Shown here one piece after another: positions 17,972-25,624 of a stretch of DNA of 64,000 nt. The stretch is from an uncultured Christensenellaceae bacterium. GTDB taxonomy: Bacteria > Bacillota > Clostridia > Christensenellales > Aristaeellaceae. Both the position numbers and the translations under genes were made by a program. How positions within the stretch are numbered: the first letter of the stretch is position 1; each line of letters starts with the position of its first letter. The notes under the pieces were generated by a model that was given only the letters and a program-made list of their open reading frames with translations, ran no database searches and was not told where the DNA came from. The stretch is taken from NCBI GenBank assembly GCA_905234985.1, contig CAJOJQ010000005.1:1-64000 (forward strand), given 5' to 3'.

Positions 17972-18754
17972 TTATTCTTTCATGCCTACATGTTCATGGT
18001 TCGTTTTTCTTGCATTCATATCTGGCATTTTCATATACTCGTCATACATGGTAGAAAGGAATATATCCCATCCAGCAATCCCCATAAAGGTGTGATCTTC
18101 AAATAGGATATCTATATAAGAATCTATTACATATAACGGGTATCTCATATGGTCAATGCCACTGTATGAGCCATTAAATCGTGCTATTGTATCTGCACGT
18201 ATATCGCGGTTTCCCCATTGAGAAACCGCATCATACCACCCCTGCTTAACCTTTCTTGGGAGTATCTTCCCCATTGTATGGGTAGCAAAAAGCATTGCTT
18301 TCTTTTGAACAGAAAACCCTTCATATATAATATTTGTCTTGAGCATTCCCTGAAGAGTTTTCAGCAAAAAAACCTGCCATTTCTCTTGTATTTTATCATG
18401 AGGAACCTTGTCAAAAATGAACAGATCAATACAACCCTCTGGTGGAAAAGAGTTCTTCTTTGGATTGTCTTTCCTTGTTATTCTCCTAATCCATATATCG
18501 TGAATGATTTCATATTCTTCCGGCAAAGACTCTTCTGCTGTTTTAATAAACTTTCTGAAATTCTCGCGATCAAACGTGATATCAATATCATCATCCCAAG
18601 GAATAAACCCTTTATGTCGCACCGCCCCCAGCAAAGTACCATCGCTAAGGGAATACTTAATGTCGTTTTCCCTGCAAAACTTATCTATATCGATAAGTAT
18701 CGGGAGCAGATACTGCTGCATCTGTAATGTGCCATATTCATTATTAATATCCAT
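17972..18754 (-). CDS. LicD family phosphotransferase
   Basis: The third LicD protein, 260 residues. GTLLGAVRHKGFIPW followed by DDDIDITF is the canonical core, near residues 39-62. GCIDLFIFDKVP and a C-terminal FLSTMYDEYMKMP also match the family. Because the core is intact it is the best candidate in the locus for an active phosphotransferase using a CDP-linked donor. AAGGAT lies about 9 nt before the ATG, and only 5 bp separate it from the ATP-grasp/HAD gene, so it sits in the same operon. Confidence 0.88.
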   Translation of the reverse strand: MDINNEYGTLQMQQYLLPILIDIDKFCRENDIKYSLSDGTLLGAVRHKGFIPWDDDIDITFDRENFRKFIKTAEESLPEEYEIIHDIWIRRITRKDNPKKNSFPPEGCIDLFIFDKVPHDKIQEKWQVFLLKTLQGMLKTNIIYEGFSVQKKAMLFATHTMGKILPRKVKQGWYDAVSQWGNRDIRADTIARFNGSYSGIDHMRYPLYVIDSYIDILFEDHTFMGIAGWDIFLSTMYDEYMKMPDMNARKTNHEHVGMKE

Positions 18755-18759
18755 ACATA

Positions 18760-20346
18760 TTATCCTTCTTGCACTGTGAGAATTGCAGCAATTTCATTTA
18801 TGCTATTTACAAACTGCATGGTACCTTCCGTGTAATACAACCCATCCACATTCTTAAACCATAGACGTCTCATCCCCAGCTGGTATGGTGCCTGAAAATC
18901 CTTTACAGGGTTATCTCCAACATAGACAACATCAGCAGGGTTCAGTCTCCACCGTGTAGTCATTATACGGAACGCTATATCACAAGGCTTCCGGAACTGT
19001 ACTCCTCCAAGCTCATCAGTTATAATTACATCATCAACATCCAAGCCAAGAGCATCTAGCTTATTTCTCTGTCCTTCGGGTCTTCCATCGGTGATGACAC
19101 CAACTTTGATCCCTTTAGCTTTTAGTCCCTTTATCATCTTAGCCACACCAGGGTAAAGATGAATATCAGGCTTGTGGGAACGATATACTTCTAATACTTC
19201 TACCTTCTCGTTATCTCGTCCCAATTCTCTCAATAGCTCATCAATAGCTGGTTTACCATCCTCAAAGAAACTCCACAGCTTATCTTCATAACCACCGCCA
19301 AGGTAGTCACTCACAGCCTTATAACCAGATCGTACATACTCTTTTTCGCTGTACAAAGTATCATCTAAGTCAAAGATCGCACCTTTTATCTGACCTCTAC
19401 CTTCGGTAATACATACTGATTGATCAAAACGGCTATAGATTGCACCATCGGCAATCTGCCAATCTTCGATATCTTCTCCATCGAGAAAATGCAATATCGC
19501 CTCCGCGCTTCTCGCTCCAGCTTTCATCGATAGAGGCGCCCCACCGCCATATCGAGGATTAATTTCAATGAACCAATCAATGCCAGCTTCGTCCCTGATC
19601 AGCTGCACCGTCATCGGGCCACAGGGCTTGAAAGCTTTACAAAGTATATTCACTTCATCGATCATGGTTTGGTCCATGCAAATACGAGTTTTTAGAACTT
19701 CACCTGCTCTAATCTGAAGCCGCTCTCTTGGAACAATACTGATCGGCTCACCCTGCCAATTACAGAAAGCATCGATTGTATATTCTCTTCCGCTAACAAA
19801 AGGCTGTACAATGTAGTCCTCTACTTGTCCTGCGTAAACCTCAAGCTCCTCTTCATTTTCAATTTTAAATGCGTTAATGGAGCTACTTCCATCCTTAGGC
19901 TTAATAAAAGCAGGGAAGCCACTCTTATACTCTCTCCAATCATTCACAGGCATTGGAGCATGAAGTCCACATTTAATGAAGAATTGACTTGTATTATTCT
20001 TATCTCGGCAAATACGGATTTTGTCAGGATCAGAAATCATCACCCGTGTTCCGATCTTGTCAAACTTCTGTTTGTTCTCGGACAACACTAACAGATCTGT
20101 ATCGATCGTAGGAATAAGAAGGTCGATTCTATCATCGATGCAAATCTGTAAGAGATTGTCGATATACCCCTCGCTTTTCATTGCAACAACACGCCTTGGA
20201 AAATCGCAGAAGGCTAAGGCTGGAGCTGTTCCGGCCATATCCGCCCCATAAATTTTCAAGTCCTTATTCAAAACCAATGCGGCATTTCGGAAAGCTTGTA
20301 TTAGTTCAATACGCCTTCCAACTCCCGTAAATAGAATCCGCATCAT
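18760..20346 (-). CDS. ATP-grasp ligase fused to a HAD-family phosphatase
   Basis: Residues 1-305 form an ATP-grasp protein of the carbamoyl-phosphate-synthase-like group: FPAFIKPKDGSSS binds ATP, IVQPFVSGREYTID follows, and EINPRYGGG (261-269) carries metal ligands. Residues about 320-528 form a HAD hydrolase: FDLDDTLYS with D326 and D328, VITDGRPEGQ, and YVGDNPVKDF. ATP-grasp enzymes join a carboxylate to an amine; the HAD half would remove a phosphate. The fused pair suggests attachment of an amino-acid-like group to a sugar and clean-up of a phosphorylated intermediate, but the substrates are unknown. The ATG overlaps the stop of the sugar transferase as ATGA. Confidence 0.85.
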   Translation of the reverse strand: MMRILFTGVGRRIELIQAFRNAALVLNKDLKIYGADMAGTAPALAFCDFPRRVVAMKSEGYIDNLLQICIDDRIDLLIPTIDTDLLVLSENKQKFDKIGTRVMISDPDKIRICRDKNNTSQFFIKCGLHAPMPVNDWREYKSGFPAFIKPKDGSSSINAFKIENEEELEVYAGQVEDYIVQPFVSGREYTIDAFCNWQGEPISIVPRERLQIRAGEVLKTRICMDQTMIDEVNILCKAFKPCGPMTVQLIRDEAGIDWFIEINPRYGGGAPLSMKAGARSAEAILHFLDGEDIEDWQIADGAIYSRFDQSVCITEGRGQIKGAIFDLDDTLYSEKEYVRSGYKAVSDYLGGGYEDKLWSFFEDGKPAIDELLRELGRDNEKVEVLEVYRSHKPDIHLYPGVAKMIKGLKAKGIKVGVITDGRPEGQRNKLDALGLDVDDVIITDELGGVQFRKPCDIAFRIMTTRWRLNPADVVYVGDNPVKDFQAPYQLGMRRLWFKNVDGLYYTEGTMQFVNSINEIAAILTVQEG

Positions 20347-20975
20347 TCTTCCACCTTGCTTCCAGTAAATTCTTCCATTGTCGCTGATGTGTTAGAATTA
20401 ATACCTTCTCGGTTAATAACGGTCTTTATTGTTTCAAAAATGATTTTCCAGTCTCCGAGAAAACTAATGTCATCCACGTATTTAACGTCCCAATCGAATT
20501 TTTCTTCCCAGCTAATTGCATTTCTTCCATGCACTTGTGCAAGCCCGGTAAAACCCGGCCTGACTTCATGTCTTCGCGCCTGATGTTCATTGTAAAGGGG
20601 TAAATACCGTGGCAAAAGTGGGCGTGGTCCACACACGGCACAGTCCCCCCGAATAATGTTAACCAGCTCGGGGAGTTCGTCCAAAGAAGTACTGCGCAAC
20701 CATGCTCCAAAGGGTGTGAGCCGTTCTTCGTCAGATAGGAGATCTCCATTCTCATCACGCTCATCAGTCATAGTGCGGAACTTATACATCTTAAAAATCT
20801 TGCCATCTTTTCCCGGGCGCTCCTGTGTGAAAATAACAGGAGTGCCTAATTTATGTCGTACAAGTATCGCTGTGATGAGCATTACCGGACTTAGCACCAC
20901 AGTAGCCAATGAAGCACAAATCAAATCTTGTGGACGCTTTATATATTTCTCATAGAATCCCTGTTTATGAGCCAT
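20343..20975 (-). CDS. Initiating phosphoglycosyl transferase (PglC/WbaP-type sugar transferase)
   Basis: A 210-residue monotopic phosphoglycosyl transferase that places the first sugar-1-phosphate on undecaprenyl phosphate. One re-entrant hydrophobic segment (about residues 18-38) is followed by QERPGKDGK, MYKFRTMTD, the catalytic Asp-Glu pair in SLDELPELVN, and CGPRPLLPRY. It lacks the extra N-terminal membrane domain of WbaP, so it is the short PglC-like form. GAGGAG precedes the ATG. Likely substrates are UDP-linked amino sugars; UDP-FucNAc made by CapEFG or a product of the upstream aminotransferase are the candidates. Confidence 0.93.
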   Translation of the reverse strand: MAHKQGFYEKYIKRPQDLICASLATVVLSPVMLITAILVRHKLGTPVIFTQERPGKDGKIFKMYKFRTMTDERDENGDLLSDEERLTPFGAWLRSTSLDELPELVNIIRGDCAVCGPRPLLPRYLPLYNEHQARRHEVRPGFTGLAQVHGRNAISWEEKFDWDVKYVDDISFLGDWKIIFETIKTVINREGINSNTSATMEEFTGSKVEE

Positions 20976-20985
20976 ATTATGCTCC

Positions 20986-22287
20986 TCATCTAAAACACCT
21001 ATGGATTACATCTATAATCACATCTTGCTGTTCCGAGGTCATCTTGTTGTCGCTCGGCAAACATAGGCCTCGGTTAAAAATGTCCATCCCAACATCGACA
21101 GTTTTCCGCTCTCTTATGTATGCATTGCTTCTGCCTCTACCGTTACCGTCTTTAGTGATATACCCGTGAAGTCTATAGGTAGGCTGCATGTGCATTGGCT
21201 TCCATATCGGACGACCTTCGGCATTTATGGCTGCTATCGCCTCAAGAATTTCTGTTGGGCAACTTTTGCCCGGTTCATGGATATACAATGCGTCTTTTTC
21301 ACCACGAACCTGTTTGCACATTGCATCAGAATCAACCGTCAAACATGACAGCCAGAAGTTGGGGACACTGTTCTCGACATCATAAGGATTCATCTTGACT
21401 GGCAGGTCTTTCAGTCCTTCTTTATACCTCTCATAGATTGCTCGCTTCTGTGCTATATGAGTTTCCAGGAAAGGGATTTGTCCACGGACAACGCCAGCAA
21501 TGATATTACTCATCCGGTAGTTGTATCCCATCTCCTCATGCTGATACCAAGCAGCATTTTCACGGCTTTGTGTTGACCACTTTCTGGCCTTGTTTGCAGC
21601 CTCCGTATCTTCAGTCAAAAGCATTCCGCCTGATGAGCCTGTGATAATCTTGTTCCCATTAAAGGAGATCGCATTATAGTCACCAAAAGAACCGGTTTGC
21701 TTCCCTTTATATGAAGCTCCAAGAGACTCTGCCGCATCCTCCACGATCAGGGCATTGTGTTTCTTGCAAATCGCTCTGATTTCATCTATTTTCCCAGGAG
21801 TTCCATACAAATGCGCAACGACGACGAGCCGTACATCTGGATATATCTCAAACGCTTTTTCGAGCGCCACAGGGTCCATATTCCAAGTGTCATATTCAGT
21901 GTCAATAAATACCGGCTCTCCGGATTCGTAACAGATCGGATTCACTGTCGCGTCGAACGTAGTGTCGGATGCGAACACCCGATGCCCTTCAAGAACGCCA
22001 TGCCCAATCTTCGGTTGACCGTAGATTCTTTCCCCAGCCAGTTTAATTGCAAGATGCAGAGCTGCTGTGCCTGCAGAAAGACCAACTGCGTTTTTGCAGC
22101 CTATCTTCTCGCTGATCAGTCTTTCAACTTCATTGATATTTTCTCCTACTGTACTTACCCAATTTTTCTGGATTGCATCATCAACCCAATGCTGCTCCAT
22201 CCCATGCATTGTTGGGGAAGACAACCATACTTTCTTCTCGAAAGGTTGAATGCCTGCAAATCTCGCGTCTTTTTTTAAATCGTGCAT
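20986..22287 (-). CDS. DegT/DnrJ/EryC1/StrS sugar aminotransferase
   Basis: A 433-residue PLP-dependent aminotransferase that adds an amino group to a nucleotide-linked keto sugar. Family motifs are GLSAGTAALHLA, IVEDAAESLGASY, and NAISFNGNKIITGSSGG with the PLP lysine K213. Such enzymes next to a PglC-like transferase often make UDP-4-amino sugars such as the bacillosamine precursor. It is the first gene of the locus, with AAGGAA 8 nt before the ATG. It is preceded by a long structured leader and a consensus promoter, so its expression probably sets that of the whole operon. Confidence 0.92.
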   Translation of the reverse strand: MHDLKKDARFAGIQPFEKKVWLSSPTMHGMEQHWVDDAIQKNWVSTVGENINEVERLISEKIGCKNAVGLSAGTAALHLAIKLAGERIYGQPKIGHGVLEGHRVFASDTTFDATVNPICYESGEPVFIDTEYDTWNMDPVALEKAFEIYPDVRLVVVAHLYGTPGKIDEIRAICKKHNALIVEDAAESLGASYKGKQTGSFGDYNAISFNGNKIITGSSGGMLLTEDTEAANKARKWSTQSRENAAWYQHEEMGYNYRMSNIIAGVVRGQIPFLETHIAQKRAIYERYKEGLKDLPVKMNPYDVENSVPNFWLSCLTVDSDAMCKQVRGEKDALYIHEPGKSCPTEILEAIAAINAEGRPIWKPMHMQPTYRLHGYITKDGNGRGRSNAYIRERKTVDVGMDIFNRGLCLPSDNKMTSEQQDVIIDVIHRCFR

Positions 22288-22583
22288 GCGGATTTCCTTA
22301 TCCTTTACTTATCAAATGACTATATGCTGATTCTATAGTGCTATACTTATAGCTGCTTTCTAAAAGCATGCTTATCCTGCCCCATCAAGGCATAGCTTCG
22401 CCATGACGGCATGAAGTTCATGCCGCCCGGAAGCGATGTGCGGGAGCATCAGGCGGCCCAGCAAGTGGCTTGGTGCCGCCTTCCGATGCTTCGTTGTGCC
22501 GGTCTGGCTTGATCGTCCCGCGGACGCGGTACGTTCCAAGAGCGTACTTTTGCATAAGACAAACAGTGAGTTTTTAACCTCAC
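22288..22583 (-). promoter_or_regulatory. Structured 5' leader of the polysaccharide operon
   Basis: The transcript from the promoter at 22590-22618 would carry about 295 nt before the first gene. In plus coordinates its stems are GTGAG/CTCAC at 22566-22583, GTACG/CGTAC at 22529-22547, a long stem at 22446-22489 (GCATC/GATGC outside GGCGGC/GCCGCC) and a perfect 9-bp stem CGGCATGAA/TTCATGCCG at 22407-22425. The leader is GC-rich inside AT-rich surroundings. It resembles no riboswitch that I can name. A processive antitermination or attenuation element is a sensible inference for a 20-kb capsule operon. No Rho-independent terminator was seen in it. Confidence 0.6.
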
Positions 22584-22589
22584 AGAGGC

Positions 22590-22618
22590 ATTATAGCATA
22601 AAACACGCCATAAATCAA
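22590..22618 (-). promoter_or_regulatory. Sigma-A promoter of the polysaccharide operon
   Basis: TTGATT (22613-22618) and a perfect TATAAT (22590-22595) are separated by 17 bp on the minus strand. Transcription would start near 22583 and enter the structured leader. No other strong promoter is visible for the first 10 kb of the locus. Confidence 0.85.
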
Positions 22619-22696
22619 TAATAGATGCGCCAAATTCGCAATATATGCCAAACTCGTATTCATAGTCAATAATAAACAATAACAGGCATAAATGTT

Positions 22697-22725
22697 GAAA
22701 AACCGCCGTGCTTTCGCACGGCGGT
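22697..22725 (-). terminator. Rho-independent terminator of the transporter cluster
   Basis: A perfect 10-bp stem ACCGCCGTGC/GCACGGCGGT (22702-22725) closes a GAAA tetraloop and is followed on the minus strand by a run of U. It lies 37 bp after the stop of the solute-binding protein gene and separates the transporter cluster from the polysaccharide operon promoter. Confidence 0.92.
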
Positions 22726-22761
22726 CTGTCATTCAAGGGAATACCGGGATGGATTCAGCGA

Positions 22762-24318
22762 TTATTTCGCGTTGAAAGCATCCAGCAGGCCCTGCCAAAC
22801 GGGAGTCTTGGCTTCCAGGAGTTCGGCGGGAGTGCTGCCAGCCAGGCTCCACAGGAAGTCCTGACCTTCCACGTCGTTCACGGAACCCAGGTACAGCACC
22901 TTATCAGAGGAGCAATGTTCGGGCTCGCGCAGCATGGCGTAGGTTTCCAGCACGGCGCGCTCGTCGGTGTAGTTCAGCTTGTTGCCGACCCAGCCCAGTT
23001 CGTCGTCATAGCCGGGGGTAGCGGCGGACCACAGCTGATAGATGTAGGACAGCTTGGCAACGGTTTCAGCATCGTACACGTTGGGGATAACGGTCACGTT
23101 GTCGGAAACGACGTTGGTGTAAGTGGTGCCCTTGGGGCCGACGGGGAAGGCAACGCAGCCCCACGCGTCAGCCATATCGGCCATTTCGGAGTTGTCGTTG
23201 AAGCCGCCGTAGGTCTGGTACATATAGAAGCCGCAGAAGCCCTGCTTCCAGGCATCCTTGTAGTAGTCCCAGGAGCCGTCGGCGGGCTGCTGGTAGAAGT
23301 AGGTGTTGTAGATGTCCTTGCTCCAGGTCAGAGCTTCCAGGGTGTTGTCGCTGCCGGCAGCGATGACCAGCTTGCCGTTTTCATCGGAATCGAAGAAGCA
23401 GCCGCCGTTGGCGAACACGGCCACGCGGTACATATCCACGTTGGAGCCGGTCATGCCGTAGATGTCGATGATGCCGTCGTTGTCGGTATCCTTCTGGATC
23501 TGCTTGAGCAGGTTTTCAAAGGCTTCCCAGGTCCACTTGCCTTCCTTCTGCATGTCGTAGATGGTGTTCCAGTCGATGCCCGCTTCTTCCAGCACGCGCT
23601 TGTTGAAGTACAGGCAGGCGCGGGGTTCGCTGTTGCCGGTGGACACGCCGTAGGTCTTGCCGCCAACGGTCATGAAGCTCACGGTGGCAGCGTTCCAGTG
23701 GTCGCTGGTCAGGTCGATCATGTCGTTATTCCAGGCCGCGAACGCGTTCTGAGCCATGGGGCCGCCCACGAAGTCCGGGGGCAGGATGTAGAGGCGCAGA
23801 GAGCCGTCGGGCGCGCCGAAGAAGTTCACCAGCTGGGAAGCGTTGCTGCCCCAGTCGCCGTCGGCGATCTGCTCGATTTCGCAGTTGTAGGTCTTCATGA
23901 TCCAGTCACGATAGTCGTACTGAGCCTTTTCTTCCTCGTTGGGGTTTTCCTTCCGGGCGGAGGAAGCAGTCCAGTAGTCGTAGATCCAGATCTTGGCGCC
24001 GCCGAAATCGATGCCTTCCTTGATTTCGGGATAGCCTTCGGGAACAGCCTTCGCGGCAGCGGCCTTGGCGGCTTCCTCGGCAGCCTTCGCGGCTTCCTCG
24101 GCGGCCTTGGCGGCGGCTTCTTCAGCAGCCTTCAGTTCGGTCTTGGCCGTTTCCAGATCCTTCTTGGCCGCGTTCAAATCGGAAGTGAGGCTGGTCACTT
24201 TCGCGGTCAGTTCGTCAACCTTCTTCTGCAGGTCGGCCTTCTGCGTAAAACCAATCACGCCAAAGACGATCGCAACAACCGCGATGACCGCCAACACGAT
24301 GGGGAGTGCCTTTTTCAT
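22762..24318 (-). CDS. Membrane-anchored extracellular sugar-binding protein with a coiled-coil stalk
   Basis: A family-1-type extracellular solute-binding protein of 518 residues. It starts with a single hydrophobic helix (about 4-24) and has no lipobox cysteine. A coiled coil with Ala/Lys/Glu repeats follows (about residues 25-92, including EEAAKAAEEAAKAA). The binding domain contains YFNKRVLEEAGIDW, WTWEAFENLL, a calcium-like loop DTDNDGIIDIYG and many aromatic residues typical of sugar sites. It probably captures an oligosaccharide and presents it to the permeases upstream. The start at 24318 has GGAGG 8 nt before it. The gene has its own promoter and ends at a strong terminator. Confidence 0.9.
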   Translation of the reverse strand: MKKALPIVLAVIAVVAIVFGVIGFTQKADLQKKVDELTAKVTSLTSDLNAAKKDLETAKTELKAAEEAAAKAAEEAAKAAEEAAKAAAAKAVPEGYPEIKEGIDFGGAKIWIYDYWTASSARKENPNEEEKAQYDYRDWIMKTYNCEIEQIADGDWGSNASQLVNFFGAPDGSLRLYILPPDFVGGPMAQNAFAAWNNDMIDLTSDHWNAATVSFMTVGGKTYGVSTGNSEPRACLYFNKRVLEEAGIDWNTIYDMQKEGKWTWEAFENLLKQIQKDTDNDGIIDIYGMTGSNVDMYRVAVFANGGCFFDSDENGKLVIAAGSDNTLEALTWSKDIYNTYFYQQPADGSWDYYKDAWKQGFCGFYMYQTYGGFNDNSEMADMADAWGCVAFPVGPKGTTYTNVVSDNVTVIPNVYDAETVAKLSYIYQLWSAATPGYDDELGWVGNKLNYTDERAVLETYAMLREPEHCSSDKVLYLGSVNDVEGQDFLWSLAGSTPAELLEAKTPVWQGLLDAFNAK

Positions 24319-24474
24319 AGTAGTACCTCCATTTTTTATTTTCCACGCGTGTTTTCCGCTTTCGCGCAAGAAACGCGCATAGAGACGAATTTTGAGAACG
24401 GCGTCCGCAAAGATCGCGCTGGATACGTTTCTCCTTCATTGCCGTTCAGGACAGAATACGTTTTAGCAATTCAA

Positions 24475-24503
24475 AGTATACACCGAAGCGCCGAGAAATG
24501 CAA
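24475..24503 (-). promoter_or_regulatory. Sigma-A promoter of the distal solute-binding protein gene
   Basis: TTGCAT (24498-24503) and TATACT (24475-24480) are separated by 17 bp, giving a leader of about 150 nt. This would let the binding protein be made in excess over the permeases. The 313-bp gap 24319-24631 holds this promoter, a terminator-like hairpin and no gene. Confidence 0.75.
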
Positions 24504-24568
24504 GCAAAATCCGACACATTTTTTCTAATCCGTTGCGCAAAGGCTGCGCAAAATTGCGAAAACCAAGA

Positions 24569-24614
24569 CGGGAGCCGGAACGCCCCGCCCGCGGCGGTTT
24601 TGCTCCGGCCCCCG
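24569..24614 (-). terminator. Terminator-like hairpin after the permease gene
   Basis: CGGGAGCCGGA (24569-24579) pairs with TCCGGCCCCCG (24604-24614) at 10 of 11 positions, around a GC-rich inner hairpin. It is followed on the minus strand by a broken U-rich run. It could lower read-through into the solute-binding protein gene. Confidence 0.5.
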
Positions 24615-24631
24615 GTTTTGCGGGATCAGGA

Positions 24632-25624
24632 TCATTCCTTGGAGCCGCTCATGGCGATGCTCTGCACGAAGGTGCGCTGGGTGAAGCAGTACAGGATCAC
24701 CAGCGGGATGCAGCACACCAGCACGCCGATGGAAATCAGCTGCTGCTGGCGGCCCACAGGCACGATGATGGGCTTGGAAGCGTCGCTGGAGAAGTAGCGG
24801 CTCATGCGGGAAACGATGGTGGAAAGCTCGGTGGAGAACAGGGGACGGGTGGAGGTGGTGAGGAAGTTGCGGGTATAGAACAGATCCGTCCACTGCCACA
24901 CGAAGGAGAACAGGAAGCAGGACAGGATGGTGGGCATGGCGTCCGGCAGCATGATCTTGACGAAGGTGTGCATGGTGTTGCAGCCGTCCACATACGCCGC
25001 TTCCTCCAGGGACTTGGGAATGCCCTTAAAGTACTGGCGCAGCATGTAGATGTACAGGCCGTCCTTTAAGCCCATGCAGGTGGCGCTCATCAGGGCGTAG
25101 GGCACAACCGAGCCGCGCAGGTTCAGGCTCTTTCCTGTGAAGAGCTTAATCAGGCCTAAGATATCGAACTGAGCGAAGTACGTGTACAGGGACGTCTGCA
25201 TGGTTTGGGGAGGAATGATAATCAGCAGAACCACGCAGGCGAACCAGAACTTTTTCAGCGGGAAATCGTACCGGGCGAAGCCGTAGCCCACCAGCGTGCA
25301 GGCGATCACCTGCAAAACCGATACCAGTAAGGAAGTCCACACCGTGTTAATCATGGATTTGGGGAAGGTGGTCAGGTCGAACACGATGCGGTAGTTATCC
25401 AGCGTCACGTTCCGGGGCAGCAGCACGATGGTGGAATCGTACAGATCCTTTTCTTCCATCAGACTGGTGCCCAAACGGGTGAGCATGGGCTGGATAATCA
25501 TGAAGCACAGGCCGAAGAGCAGCAGGCCCCGCGCCAGGGAAACCACCAGCTTCTTGGCCTTGGCTTTCAGCAGGTAGCCGCCCGAACGCTTGTTGGCCGA
25601 TTTGAAGGAGGTATTAGTCTTCAT
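24632..25624 (-). CDS. Carbohydrate ABC transporter permease (CUT1, MalG/LplC-like)
   Basis: A 330-residue inner-membrane permease with about six helices. The EAA loop that docks the ATPase is visible as SLEEAAYVDGCNTMHTF followed by KIMLP (near residues 215-235). It pairs with the permease encoded immediately upstream; their genes overlap by 11 bp. The last gene of the cluster, a solute-binding protein, is the expected partner. No ATPase gene occurs in the cluster, so the pump must use a shared ATPase such as an MsmX-type protein encoded elsewhere. Confidence 0.9.
   Translation of the reverse strand: MKTNTSFKSANKRSGGYLLKAKAKKLVVSLARGLLLFGLCFMIIQPMLTRLGTSLMEEKDLYDSTIVLLPRNVTLDNYRIVFDLTTFPKSMINTVWTSLLVSVLQVIACTLVGYGFARYDFPLKKFWFACVVLLIIIPPQTMQTSLYTYFAQFDILGLIKLFTGKSLNLRGSVVPYALMSATCMGLKDGLYIYMLRQYFKGIPKSLEEAAYVDGCNTMHTFVKIMLPDAMPTILSCFLFSFVWQWTDLFYTRNFLTTSTRPLFSTELSTIVSRMSRYFSSDASKPIIVPVGRQQQLISIGVLVCCIPLVILYCFTQRTFVQSIAMSGSKE

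Noticed and set aside
24215-24439. Small minus-strand frame in the leader of the solute-binding protein gene
   Set aside because: It overlaps the real gene in another frame and has no family features.
22708-24528. Long plus-strand open frame of about 600 codons opposite the solute-binding protein gene
   Set aside because: It is an antisense frame created by GC-rich codon bias; no ribosome-binding site or recognisable domain, and the minus-strand gene is well supported.
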